From the NCBI GenBank assembly GCA_023379555.1, contig JAMCQR010000054.1, positions 62,001 to 126,000 on the forward strand: a DNA stretch of 64,000 nt, written 5' to 3'. Below, piece after piece: positions 25,587-34,813 of this stretch. The notes under the pieces are model-generated. The model ran no database searches. It saw only the letters and a list, made by a program, of their open reading frames with translations, and was not told where the DNA came from. The translations under genes and the position numbers were made by a program. This DNA is from Thermoplasmatota archaeon (GTDB lineage Archaea; Thermoplasmatota; Thermoplasmata; Thermoplasmatales; GCA-001856825). The first letter of the stretch is position 1; every line of letters starts with the position of its first letter.

Positions 25587-26414
25587 ATGGACCTTAGCCT
25601 AGAACGCTTTTTTTCAGATGCAGTTAGGTCTTACAATAGTGTCTCACAGCAGGTAAGAAGTGCCACTGAGAGGTGGGCGTCTGATAACCTGTATTGCCCC
25701 AGATGCGGTAAGATACTTACTCCTTTCCCTACGAACACTCCTGTCTACGATTTTTACTGCAACCACCTGGGCCTTAGTTACAAGATAATTAGTGACATCG
25801 AAATCGACAATTTCCAGCTTAAAAGTTTGAAGTCATTTCCGTACTCGAATTTCCCAAAGCAAATAATTGGAGCAGAGTATGTCAAAACCTTTACAAGTTT
25901 GGTAGAGGGTCGGTTTCCTTCTCTTTTTCTATTGCATTACAGCAGGAAAATGTTAGAGGTGAGTGACATTTTACTGATCCACAGACTATCTATCACTCCA
26001 AGAAGCATTATACCAAGAAATCCTCTAAGTGAAACCGCAAGAAGGAGTGGCTGGCAAGGGAGCATATTATCGCTGGAAAACGTACCCCAAATTGGAAAAA
26101 TACCTGTTATCCGAGACGCCAAAGTTGTCCCAAAACGAGATGTTATGCATAAATGGATGAATGTTGAAAAAGTTATGAAAGGCACTTTGGAACAACGCAG
26201 TTGGATCACGGACATTGTGTCGATAATTGACGGATTTGATTCTGAGTTCACCCTTGAAGATATGTACTATTTCTCAAATTCTTTATCTGAAAAACACCCG
26301 AACAACAAGCATATAAAAGATAAGATAAGACAGCAACTGCAGATACTTAGAGACAGGGGTTACCTGAAATTCAAAGGAAGTGGAAAATATGAGAAAACCT
26401 TAGAAAACTATTAA
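25587..26414 (+). CDS. DpnI-like restriction endonuclease homologue with altered active site
   Basis: The protein (275 aa; DpnI has 254) follows DpnI along most of its length. It has a zinc-finger-like CPRCG near 37-41, VYDFYCNH at 53-60, ITPRSIIPRNPL, TARRSGWQG, and a C-terminal winged-helix region with KIRQQLQILRDRGYLKFKG. DpnI cuts Gm6ATC, using a PD-(D/E)xK core and a methyl-reading winged helix. Here Asp55 is kept. After DFYCNH an insertion of about 10 residues appears and the ELK motif reads QLK (77-79). The fourth zinc Cys is replaced (CNHLG). It may cut, cut weakly or only bind methylated DNA. No partner methylase is in the window, as expected for a methyl-dependent enzyme. Confidence 0.85.
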   Translation: MDLSLERFFSDAVRSYNSVSQQVRSATERWASDNLYCPRCGKILTPFPTNTPVYDFYCNHLGLSYKIISDIEIDNFQLKSLKSFPYSNFPKQIIGAEYVKTFTSLVEGRFPSLFLLHYSRKMLEVSDILLIHRLSITPRSIIPRNPLSETARRSGWQGSILSLENVPQIGKIPVIRDAKVVPKRDVMHKWMNVEKVMKGTLEQRSWITDIVSIIDGFDSEFTLEDMYYFSNSLSEKHPNNKHIKDKIRQQLQILRDRGYLKFKGSGKYEKTLENY

Positions 26415-26449
26415 TATCGTGATATACATATAATTAGACTGGTAATATT

Positions 26450-27991
26450 ATGCAGGTAGGATTGACAATTGATAGATTGTTTTATCAGACTCTTATTAGG
26501 GCACCGCAACGGAAGGTCATATACAAGGATAGGAGCAGAACCTACAAGGAACTCTTTGATGATGTGGTGAACCTCTCAGGAGGTATCTCTGAAAGATACC
26601 ACGCGGGTACAAGAATCGCCGTGTTGGACTGGAACACGATTCCGTATCTACAGCTCCTCTTCGCTATTCCCTGCGCAGGAGATGTGATTCACCCAGTTAA
26701 TATGCGGCTACCGCCCGAGGAGCTCATCAAGACAATCAAGGTGGCGGGAGATGAAGTTTTGATTTTTTCCAGCGAGTTTCTTCCAATTGCAAAAAAGATT
26801 GAAGAGATGGGGATAATAAAAGGTGAGAACATTTACAGAACTGATGGGTCTGAGACCTATCATTCCTACCTCGATTTATTTGGATCAGGAGGAAGACGGT
26901 CATTTAACCTAGATGAGAATAGCCCTGCATCCGTTCTCTTTACATCTGGCACAACAGGGACCCCCAAGGAGATCATCTATTCCCACAGGAAAATCACCAT
27001 GGCCATCTGGAGCATCCTTACACTTCTATCCGCATACCCTGGAAATGCCAGGATGAATGCTGACGACGTCATATTTTCTTTGATTCCGAACTATCATCTC
27101 TGGTCATGGGGAACCCCCTTCATTTCTGCAATGATCGGAGCGGATTATGTTATGGATGGTAAATTTGACCTTACAACAACGGTTGAGGCGATAAAGAAGC
27201 ATAAGGTTACCTGGATGAGCATGGTTCCAACGATGCTTTATGGCCTGATCTCATATCCTTCAGGGGACGAACTTAAGGGGCTTAAAGTGATGGTAGGCGG
27301 GTCACCCATCCCTTCAGGACTGATCAATGCAGCCACCTCCAAAGGAATCGAGCTCACATCTATCTATGGATTCTCAGATGGACTGATCGCAGGAATAGGC
27401 TCAATTATGGAAGATGAGGATGACTTATGGAAGAGAAACGTGCTTTCCACTGGTGGGATGATACCGGCACCACTTTCTGAATATGCAGTCAAGAAGACCT
27501 CAGAAGGAGAAATTGGGGAACTTCATTTCAGGTCTCCATGGCTCCCAAATGGTTACGAGAATGATCGGGAGAAATCCGCCGAATCGTACACTTCTGATGG
27601 CTGGTTCATTACGGGAGATGCTGGAAATATCACAGGCGGAAGAGTGCAGGTCAGCGACAGGATCAAGGATCTTATTAAAAGTGGTGCCGAGTTCATCCCG
27701 TCTGCAATACTTGAGAGCGCAATTTCTGATATACCGGGAATCGAGATGGTTGCAGTAGTTGGAATTCCTGACAGTAAGTGGGTGGAACGCCCAGTCGCCT
27801 ATGTGAAGTTACGGGGAAGCCAGAAACTGGACGAGAACCAGTATAGAAGTTACCTCATGAGTTTGGTAGATGCAGGCAAGATACAGAAATGGTGGATTCC
27901 GGATAAATTCATTCCTATAGATTCGATGCCAATGACTGGAACTGGGAAGATTGATAAGAAGGCTTTACGCGCTCTTTCGGGAAGAAACTGA
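26450..27991 (+). CDS. AMP-dependent acyl-CoA synthetase
   Basis: A 513-residue ANL-superfamily ligase. The P-loop-like motif is VLFTSGTTGTPKEI (about 162-175), the hinge region is WFITGDAGNI with SDRIKDLIKSGAEFIP, and the A10 Lys is in MTGTGKIDKK. It activates a carboxylic acid to the acyl-adenylate and then forms the CoA thioester. Medium/long-chain or branched acids are likely, given the acyl-CoA dehydrogenase elsewhere in the window, but chain length cannot be read. ACATATAATT upstream provides the promoter. Confidence 0.88.
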   Translation: MQVGLTIDRLFYQTLIRAPQRKVIYKDRSRTYKELFDDVVNLSGGISERYHAGTRIAVLDWNTIPYLQLLFAIPCAGDVIHPVNMRLPPEELIKTIKVAGDEVLIFSSEFLPIAKKIEEMGIIKGENIYRTDGSETYHSYLDLFGSGGRRSFNLDENSPASVLFTSGTTGTPKEIIYSHRKITMAIWSILTLLSAYPGNARMNADDVIFSLIPNYHLWSWGTPFISAMIGADYVMDGKFDLTTTVEAIKKHKVTWMSMVPTMLYGLISYPSGDELKGLKVMVGGSPIPSGLINAATSKGIELTSIYGFSDGLIAGIGSIMEDEDDLWKRNVLSTGGMIPAPLSEYAVKKTSEGEIGELHFRSPWLPNGYENDREKSAESYTSDGWFITGDAGNITGGRVQVSDRIKDLIKSGAEFIPSAILESAISDIPGIEMVAVVGIPDSKWVERPVAYVKLRGSQKLDENQYRSYLMSLVDAGKIQKWWIPDKFIPIDSMPMTGTGKIDKKALRALSGRN

Positions 27992-28234
27992 AGCAGGAAT
28001 GGGCACCAGCTACAACAGGATGTGAAAAATTGCCACACAAACAATCCATCCAGCAATGATTTCATTTTCAAGACCACGTGCGGGAGCCTCTCCCCTTTCT
28101 TGCGGAGATCCATGTAGGCTAAACAGACCATACATCAAGGGGGTCATCTATACCTGGATTTCTTATGAAGGACCGCCCACTATGATGCTTAATTATTAAT
28201 ACCTTTATTCCGTTGTATTAAGAGAAGAGAGTCT

Positions 28235-28402
28235 ATGTATAGAGAGAAGCCAAAAATATTCAAATGCGATATTTGTGGCCTCCATTATACTGAGGAAAAA
28301 GACGCAAAAGAATGTCATAGATGGTGCAGTACTCATGGCTCCAGCAATGAGGAAATAGCGATGCGCTCGGTCGAAGCAAATTATAACAGACCGATAATCT
28401 GA
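28235..28402 (+). CDS. small zinc-finger-like protein (55 aa)
   Basis: A short gene whose product has KCDICGLHYTEEKDAKECHRW, that is Cys-x2-Cys, then Cys-His about 13 residues on and a further Cys-x2-His. This would bind one zinc in a C2H2-like or treble-clef fold. Basic N-terminus and no membrane segment. A TAATACCTTTATT TATA-like stretch lies about 30 nt upstream of the ATG. Similar small zinc proteins are common in archaea, but the specific role is unknown. Confidence 0.65.
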   Translation: MYREKPKIFKCDICGLHYTEEKDAKECHRWCSTHGSSNEEIAMRSVEANYNRPII

Positions 28403-28494
28403 AATCTGGAAAAATGACTGAACAAAGTGGCAGTTATCATTACCCTAGAGTAATCGCTGATCAGAGATATCTCTTCTCTATCTCACCAAATCTT

Positions 28495-28615
28495 TTCCGG
28501 ATAGAATAGCTGTGACCGCAAGATATACTCTTCAGTATGAAGAGATGATGAAACGCAAAGTACCCATCAGTAATACTCATAATTTATTTTGAAATGAGTT
28601 TCTTCCGGATAGAAT
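28495..28615. repeat. 13-bp direct repeat pair
   Basis: TTCCGGATAGAAT occurs at 28495-28507 and again at 28603-28615; the second copy ends on the stop codon of the methyltransferase gene. The 108-bp period and placement suggest a small local duplication or insertion scar in an otherwise gene-free gap. Confidence 0.5.
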
Positions 28616-29193
28616 CATGCTTTTTTTAAAACTATTATTCTGTATGCCCATTGGGATGGCTTCTTCTCTCCCGTTCCAGAAACAATATCTGCCCTCCCCC
28701 TGAAAAATTTCAGTTCCTCTCCGATATGTGGGAATAGGTCGCCAATCACGAAATATCCACCACTTTTTAACGAGTCAAGTACGGTCCCATATGCTTTGAA
28801 TCTTTTTTTTCCAATGTTGTGGAAGACGAGATTGGATATTGCAAGATCGTAGTGACCTTCGGGGTAAAGTGGTTTCGTGAGATCATGCTCCAGGAATGAT
28901 ACTCTTCCATGAATACCCAGAATCTCCATGTTTTTATTTGCTTGAATGAGAGTTCCATCGGAAAGACTTTCGTGGCCGAATATGTCCACCCCCGTGATTT
29001 CAGCCTGAGGGAAACACTTGGCAGCAACGTAGCACATGAACCCTAAACCACATCCTGCATCCAATATTCTCAATCTAGAATCGCTTGAATAAAGAGATAG
29101 CAGACGAGTGGAGAACAGCGCCTCCGCTTCCGCACGGATTCTCCTCGACTCTTCTATGGTTGAATGGTGGTATTTCCCGAAGTCGACTTCCAT
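28615..29193 (-). CDS. class I SAM-dependent methyltransferase
   Basis: A 192-residue Rossmann methyltransferase: motif I is LRILDAGCGLGFM (about 43-55), the acidic end of strand 2 is ITGVDIFG, and motif IV is YDLAISNLVFHNIGKKRF. It ends with the usual GGYFVIGDLFP strand. Substrate unknown. Monocistronic on this strand. Confidence 0.82.
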   Translation of the reverse strand: MEVDFGKYHHSTIEESRRIRAEAEALFSTRLLSLYSSDSRLRILDAGCGLGFMCYVAAKCFPQAEITGVDIFGHESLSDGTLIQANKNMEILGIHGRVSFLEHDLTKPLYPEGHYDLAISNLVFHNIGKKRFKAYGTVLDSLKSGGYFVIGDLFPHIGEELKFFRGRADIVSGTGEKKPSQWAYRIIVLKKA

Positions 29194-29520
29194 CGTGTAA
29201 AACGGAACAATTCAAGGACTTAAACAATTCTTAGCTCTTTTAACAATTAATCCTTTTCGAGGACTTCCAGAGGGTCAACACTTTTTTTATCCTTTTCAGA
29301 TATATTCATGCTCTAGAGATAAGCGGATGGAAGTGCCACTACAGCCAGCCGTGAAATTGGTTTCATAGCTCAGTTCACAAAGGCTTTTGAAACTAATAAG
29401 AATGAGCATTACTTCCATTATTGAATGGAGTGATTTTTACTACCTTTGGGAAGGCATCGCTTGGCGGTAATCCGGCGATACTGTTACTTTGTCGGTCATG
29501 GAGGCGACCACCTAAATTCC

Positions 29521-30456
29521 ATGAAAAATCTTAATATTCAATTGAAAATAGAACCCCATAAAATGATCCAGCATACAGACTTTAAACATCCCCGAGAACG
29601 AATATTCTCCAAAGAGGCTATATTTTCAATAAAATCAATGCTTATCAGTAACAGAATTGAACCTGCAATGAGCATTTTCTACCTCACCAACGAGAGAGAA
29701 TATCTTGGTCTTGGTGTGGCAGAATATAGGGAAAGTAAACGCTTAAAAAAGGAAAATCATAAGATTCAGGTGTCAGCAGGATCCATATGGGTTCGATCGC
29801 TTGATGAGAATGTTGATCTTCTCCCGAAGGATTATTACAAGAATCAAAGGTTCAAAGGGAAGCCGATAGAGTATCTAAAAGAAGTGAGAATGTGTCCTGC
29901 CGTCATTCAGAACGGAGGGAGATTGTATCACCTTATCCAGTACACCTTACGTGAAAATGAATTCGTTACAAGGAGGCTAATGGAACTCAATTTCCATGTG
30001 AATTCGGAGCACGGAAGGGATTCATTCAGAATAGAGGGCATCACAGACTTTAAAGGTGAAATATCATTCTTCAAGGAATTCGGATTGGATGATTCCAGGG
30101 TATTGATTGAAATATCTTTTCCTTATGATGGGGTGCAGTTCTATGCAATCCAGAAAAACTCAAGCAGAAATGTCACAAATCTGCAATTTATTACATTAAT
30201 GGGGGATGAAATAACAATTGCAGACTGGGATATGATAATCCCAAGTATGGACAAATATGCCCTTGAATTTGATAATGCGTACAGGAGGGTACTGGATTCG
30301 CTTTTGATCCCGGACGGGCTGGAGATCAGGTGTGAAGGGGACCGCTGTAACATTGAACTGATAGTGGAAAACAGATTTAAAGCCCCTTTTGAAGAAGAAA
30401 TACGGAAGATGAGGGAGATTTATCCAGAAATAGGCATGAGGATTGAGAGAATATGA
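29521..30456 (+). CDS. uncharacterised protein (311 aa)
   Basis: A soluble alpha/beta protein with no family that I recognise. It has a Lys-rich stretch at about 70-85, two related-looking halves with beta-rich segments (HLIQYTLRENEFVTRRLMEL and YAIQKNSSRNVTNLQFITL), and two Cys in EIRCEGDRC near residue 270. The open frame begins at a TTG (29446), but the ATG at 29521 has a GGAGG element upstream and gives a cleaner N-terminus, MKNLNIQLKIEP. It is preceded by a 327-bp gap holding only its leader and the divergent methyltransferase promoter. Confidence 0.55.
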   Translation: MKNLNIQLKIEPHKMIQHTDFKHPRERIFSKEAIFSIKSMLISNRIEPAMSIFYLTNEREYLGLGVAEYRESKRLKKENHKIQVSAGSIWVRSLDENVDLLPKDYYKNQRFKGKPIEYLKEVRMCPAVIQNGGRLYHLIQYTLRENEFVTRRLMELNFHVNSEHGRDSFRIEGITDFKGEISFFKEFGLDDSRVLIEISFPYDGVQFYAIQKNSSRNVTNLQFITLMGDEITIADWDMIIPSMDKYALEFDNAYRRVLDSLLIPDGLEIRCEGDRCNIELIVENRFKAPFEEEIRKMREIYPEIGMRIERI

Positions 30457-30521
30457 GCATTTCTCTGAGATGGGCACAGTTCACATAAGTTCGGAGAAGG
30501 GAAGGGTTCCTGTTTCCGGTA

Positions 30522-31379
30522 CTAATTTGATGGTTCGACATGAATGACTACTTCCTTTATTTCCGGCATGGTCGTTTTGATGGAATCCTCGATGCTGTCA
30601 GCTATACCGTGAGATTCCTTCAGTGTCAGATAAGGTTCCATGATGAGCACTATTTCGACGAAAATAACAGGACCTGCCCATCTCGCCTTAACTCCCCTTA
30701 CCATTTTCACAGATTGGAACCCTTTCAGGATGCTGTCGATCCTTTTCAATACCCTCTTGTCCTTTGGAAGGTCAAGTAAGCTTGTGATGCTATCTCGACC
30801 TATCTGATAAGCAGTATAGAAGAGTGTTATTGCTGCAATGAGAATTGCTGCATAATAGAACAATATGCTCCCGGTGAAATAATTCAGAAGAAGTCCTGCA
30901 GCGACCCCCAGTCCTTCATAGACGTCAGTGTAAGTATGCATCCCGTCAGATCTTAGGGAGGGGGAATTAATCATTTTTCCTCCTATTATCTTAGCCCTTC
31001 CAGAAAAGAATAATGGGACAAGGGAAACTGCCTGGATCACTGCAGACTGGAGGTCCCCCGTCGGGATGTAAGAAAGAGTGTTTCTCAATATGTCAAAGGC
31101 ATAAAAAGCGACCACCATTGCTATGAATAGTGATAACAGGTCCTCCAGTTTGTATAGGCCGTAGGAGTACCTGTTTTTCAGGTTGCTCTGCGTTATCTTG
31201 AGTGAGACAAGCACTAGCACCGTGATAGAAAGATCGATGCCTATGTGGAATGATTCCATTAATAGCGCATAATTTCTCCATATGACGGATGCAAATATTC
31301 TCAGAATCAAAACTCCCGCCTGCAAGAGAAGTGCAATAGTCACGAAAATATCCGCACTCTTCTTCCTGTCTTCCACCAT
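30522..31379 (-). CDS. cation diffusion facilitator (CDF) transporter
   Basis: Six hydrophobic segments and a cytosolic C-terminal domain in 285 aa. The metal site residues are visible: HIGID in helix II and DGMHTYTD in helix V. CDF proteins export Zn, Mn, Fe or related divalent metals in exchange for protons; which metal is not clear. The frame reaches 31397 with a GTG, but the ATG at 31379 sits 25 nt from the TATA box CTTTTATAAAAAT, so the message is probably leaderless. Confidence 0.88.
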   Translation of the reverse strand: MVEDRKKSADIFVTIALLLQAGVLILRIFASVIWRNYALLMESFHIGIDLSITVLVLVSLKITQSNLKNRYSYGLYKLEDLLSLFIAMVVAFYAFDILRNTLSYIPTGDLQSAVIQAVSLVPLFFSGRAKIIGGKMINSPSLRSDGMHTYTDVYEGLGVAAGLLLNYFTGSILFYYAAILIAAITLFYTAYQIGRDSITSLLDLPKDKRVLKRIDSILKGFQSVKMVRGVKARWAGPVIFVEIVLIMEPYLTLKESHGIADSIEDSIKTTMPEIKEVVIHVEPSN

Positions 31380-31447
31380 CTCTTTCCTACATTGCACATT
31401 TTTATAAAAGACTAATTATTATTAAGTATTACCTAAATTCATTTAGT

Positions 31448-32809
31448 CTATGAAAAAATACTCTTACCCGCCTTTGTCATTCCGAGCATTTCCGTGTATA
31501 TGAATGCAACAATGACGAATCCTAGAAACACATAACCGATGGCAGAGTTTTCTGAGTTTATGATTGAAAGGAGAAGAACTGAGAAGGAGAGAATTTGAGC
31601 TACTGAACCGACGATAATCTCCCTGAGTCTCCTAATCATTGCATCAATGTTTATCTTGATCAGCGAGAAATTGGCAGAGATATGAATGAAGAGGTTCCCC
31701 ATTCCCGCAAGAGCTCCCAGAGTCAGGAAAGCATTGAAGGGTGATTCAATCCTGAATAGAGGGAGTAGTATCGCCAGATAGAGAACGATAGTCACCATAC
31801 CTGCAACCAATGGATTGTCATATCTCAGGAAAGTCAGGTTGGCAGGAAGGAGCCTGTTCAAGCTCATTGCGTACAAATTTCTAGAACCTGCCAGCATGAA
31901 CGCTAGAGTGGCAAGAATACCGTCGCTTATAGCAGCTAGTATAATGACCGGGAAGGTGAACGGGCCGAATACCCCCCTGAGGGTGAAAAGGATTGGTGTG
32001 CCCCGTGATATCACGGTACCGAGCTGACCTTCGTAGATGAGGACATCTACGAGGCCATAAAGTACAAGAGCCATCAGTCCTCCCCCCACAATGATAACTA
32101 AGATGGCAGCTCTCCCGACGTTCACCTCTGCTTTTTTCACCTCACCTGAAACTGGAGTTATGGAGCCATAGCCGGTTGGGATCCCGATGGCATATAGGAT
32201 GCCAAGGATGAAGAGAGAAAACCATTGTTTTGACGAGACTGGATTGTAAAATGAGATTGGATTGTAGAAAGTGAAATGGGCAAAGAACATTGAAACCAAG
32301 AACATCAGTACAAGAACTGCGATTTCAAGCGATGAGGCAACTATCGCATAGTGGGCAGAAGGTTTTATTCCAATAAGCATTAGAATTGATGCAGGCACGA
32401 TTGATGCCAGAAAGGAGATGAAAACTGGAATGTGAAGAAGATAATTGATAATGAAGGTGGAACCCGCCACGTAGGCGCAGCCATACAGTACTGAATAGAA
32501 TGTATATATTACGCCTGTTTCAAGGCCAAGTCTCTTGGAGAGACCGTAAAAAGCATAATTGAAGTAACCTCCCGTGGACGTGAATTTTCTTGAGAGGTAA
32601 GAGACCACCAGACCATTGAGCAGGACAATTAATGTCCCGATGATTACCACGACTGGCGCGAAACCCGCAGTCAAAACAACAACTGCGGTAGTGTAAGTCA
32701 GCATGCTGAGAAATGGGGCCTGGCCGCCAATAGACAGGAAGAATATGTCGCTGAAGCTCATCTTTCTTTTGAGCTTATCTTTGCCAACTGCGCCAGCATT
32801 ACTAACCAT
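31448..32809 (-). CDS. APC-family amino acid permease
   Basis: About 12 hydrophobic segments in 453 aa with the APC N-terminal pattern: FFLSIGGQAPFLSMLTYTT, GGYFNYAFYGLSKRLG (the conserved helix III region) and YGSITPVSGEVKKAEVNVGRA between helices. It likely imports amino acids or related amines with protons. Substrate not assignable. Next to the CDF gene on the same strand but separated by about 50 bp with its own end. Confidence 0.85.
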   Translation of the reverse strand: MVSNAGAVGKDKLKRKMSFSDIFFLSIGGQAPFLSMLTYTTAVVVLTAGFAPVVVIIGTLIVLLNGLVVSYLSRKFTSTGGYFNYAFYGLSKRLGLETGVIYTFYSVLYGCAYVAGSTFIINYLLHIPVFISFLASIVPASILMLIGIKPSAHYAIVASSLEIAVLVLMFLVSMFFAHFTFYNPISFYNPVSSKQWFSLFILGILYAIGIPTGYGSITPVSGEVKKAEVNVGRAAILVIIVGGGLMALVLYGLVDVLIYEGQLGTVISRGTPILFTLRGVFGPFTFPVIILAAISDGILATLAFMLAGSRNLYAMSLNRLLPANLTFLRYDNPLVAGMVTIVLYLAILLPLFRIESPFNAFLTLGALAGMGNLFIHISANFSLIKINIDAMIRRLREIIVGSVAQILSFSVLLLSIINSENSAIGYVFLGFVIVAFIYTEMLGMTKAGKSIFS

Positions 32810-32896
32810 CTTTTCACCAAGTATTTTTTTGTAGTCCCGAAAGTATGAGCATCGGATGTTATACGGTTATTTTAATATTTATTTGAGTAGTTTGCC

Positions 32897-33478
32897 CTAA
32901 ACTCTCGATAATCTCAAAATTATGAAACCTTTCTTGTGATCTATCTTTTTGTTGAACCCTTCGACATGAAGTTCGTTCCACTGGGCCTCACTAGCGCCAT
33001 GTGACGTTTTTAGCCTCGAATTGTCGTTATCAAATTCATATATGGCAATGGTTCCTCCGTCTTTCAGGTAATTCCTAAACGCGGGTATGGAGTCCTTGCC
33101 ATCCTTCCAGTGGTGATATGAGAATGATGAAATAATGAGATCGAATTTTTCATCAAATAGGATTTCCCTGCTACTACCTAATGCGATTTTTACCCTATTA
33201 TCCAAATGCTTCTTTTTGATCCTTTTTGTTGCATATTTGATCATCTGAGGAGATGGGTCAATTCCGTAGACCTGTACGTTGAGGAATTTGCTTGCTATCA
33301 GCTCTTCAACAATTGCCGGCCCACATCCTATGTCAAGGACCTTCTTTCCATTCAGGTCATTTAGGTCTTCCACAATTATTCTATACCTACTCTTCCCAAT
33401 TGGTGCAAAAAGAGAATACATTAAAGAAGTCAATGCACCGAACTTTTCGTCTCCATCGACATACAGATCGGAATTCAA
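32897..33478 (-). CDS. SAM-dependent methyltransferase
   Basis: A 193-residue class I methyltransferase with motif I KVLDIGCGPAIVEEL, VYGIDPSPQMIKYA after it, and FDLIISSFSYHHWKDG as motif IV. The start is a TTG at 33478 with a GAAGTGAG ribosome-binding region before it. It lies 30 bp behind the HxlR-type regulator on the same strand, so the regulator may control it. Confidence 0.82.
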   Translation of the reverse strand: MNSDLYVDGDEKFGALTSLMYSLFAPIGKSRYRIIVEDLNDLNGKKVLDIGCGPAIVEELIASKFLNVQVYGIDPSPQMIKYATKRIKKKHLDNRVKIALGSSREILFDEKFDLIISSFSYHHWKDGKDSIPAFRNYLKDGGTIAIYEFDNDNSRLKTSHGASEAQWNELHVEGFNKKIDHKKGFIILRLSRV

Positions 33479-33507
33479 AATCTCACTTCAGCTTTAAATA
33501 ATGTGAA

Positions 33508-33846
33508 TCAGTTTGCAACCCACTGATTTCCCCAGTTGCGCATCCTGTCCACAATCTCCCCGAGAGACTTTCCTTTTTCAGTCAGAATGTAAGTGACACG
33601 AACTGGCCTCGTGTTGCCTACAACTCTCTGCAGTACTTGTTCCTGTTCTAGAAATTTCAGTTTTTCTGAGAGCATTCTTGACGATATACCGTCAACAGAC
33701 TTCTTTAGCTGATTGAACCCCTTCGGTTGCTGGCAGAGGTCTCTGAGTATCATAAAGGTCCACGCATCTCTCAATATATACAGAGCTCTTTCAACAGGGC
33801 AGCTCGAATTTTTCCTGGATTCGATGTCATAGTGCTTTCTCTGCAT
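33508..33846 (-). CDS. HxlR-family winged-helix regulator
   Basis: A 112-residue protein. The HxlR signature is CPVERALYILRDAWTFMILR, then the recognition region GISSRMLSEKLKFLEQEQVL and a C-terminal dimerisation helix. The N-terminal Cys is the conserved redox or ligand-sensing Cys of this family. It is followed closely by the methyltransferase gene; autoregulation of this pair is plausible. Confidence 0.88.
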   Translation of the reverse strand: MQRKHYDIESRKNSSCPVERALYILRDAWTFMILRDLCQQPKGFNQLKKSVDGISSRMLSEKLKFLEQEQVLQRVVGNTRPVRVTYILTEKGKSLGEIVDRMRNWGNQWVAN

Positions 33847-34052
33847 AAGAGGTTATAGGAACTAAGTTTATAAAATTAACCTAAGTATATCTTTGTACTC
33901 TTAATGCCAATTTCAGCGTATTTGCTGTTTTAGTTTAGAGAGAGCGGAGGCAGTCCACCTTCTGGAATCTCTAAATGAATGACCTACTCTCGGAATACCT
34001 GGAAGTGAAGCAATTCTACTCCTCCCCATTCATCTGCAACCACTATCGTGTA

Positions 34053-34652
34053 CTACCCACTCGGAAAGTTTACAAAATTATAGCTATCGTTCGTGAAGCT
34101 TGATTGGACCCAGTAACCAGATAGGTTCACAGATGCACGCAGTGTAATGTTTACTGGATTTCCGATTCCCCCCAGGATTGCGTTGTCACTGTGACCCAAT
34201 ATCGTATAAAAACTCACTGCGTAAATTGCTGGGCAGAAGTATATTCCTGGGTACCATACCTCAAGCGGGCTCCCTGAATTGTAAGAGCTGTAGTTTACAA
34301 ACCCATCCAGTACAATAAAGCCAAAAGGCAGATTTTCTCCACATGGTGACATAGCTAGAGGACGATTAAGGCCTCCTATCGTCGGCCAAAGAGCACTCCG
34401 GTTCACTTCCACCGTAGGACCGTTGTTGAATATCTCAACTTGCAATGTTATATTGTTTCCTGAGTCTATCAAGGCGCTGCTTTCACCTGCAATCAATTGA
34501 AGTTGCGGCGGCTCTTCCCTATTAATTGTGAAAATCCCGAAATTAAGTGAATAAAGGGTCACAATGACGATCATCAACACAGTTGCAAGGATTACCATCA
34601 TCTTCCTTCTTCTCTTTCCAGTGCATTCATTCTCTTCAACAGTTGGGCCCAT
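34053..34652 (-). CDS. membrane-anchored extracellular protein (199 aa)
   Basis: A short cytosolic basic N-terminus (GKRRRK) precedes one hydrophobic helix (about 18-40) and then a Ser/Asn-rich extracellular domain with several N-x-S/T sites and two Cys pairs that could form disulfides (near PCGENL and YFCPA). The domain looks beta-rich (Ig-like), but no family is recognised. Confidence 0.6.
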   Translation of the reverse strand: MGPTVEENECTGKRRRKMMVILATVLMIVIVTLYSLNFGIFTINREEPPQLQLIAGESSALIDSGNNITLQVEIFNNGPTVEVNRSALWPTIGGLNRPLAMSPCGENLPFGFIVLDGFVNYSSYNSGSPLEVWYPGIYFCPAIYAVSFYTILGHSDNAILGGIGNPVNITLRASVNLSGYWVQSSFTNDSYNFVNFPSG

Positions 34653-34813
34653 TTATTACACGCTGATATATTGCTAATTTCGTATTTTACGAATTTCCCA
34701 GATGTAAAACTGCACCAGTTTCAGTTCGTTAGTAACTGTATTAATGCCTGTGAGAAAGCGTATGATAATTCAAGCAAGAGAAACATCAATTAGGATGTAG
34801 ATTATCAGATAGG

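Noticed and set aside
29446..29520. TTG extension of the 311-aa unknown protein
   Set aside because: The ATG at 29521 has a better ribosome-binding site, and the extension is unusually basic and Cys/His-rich.
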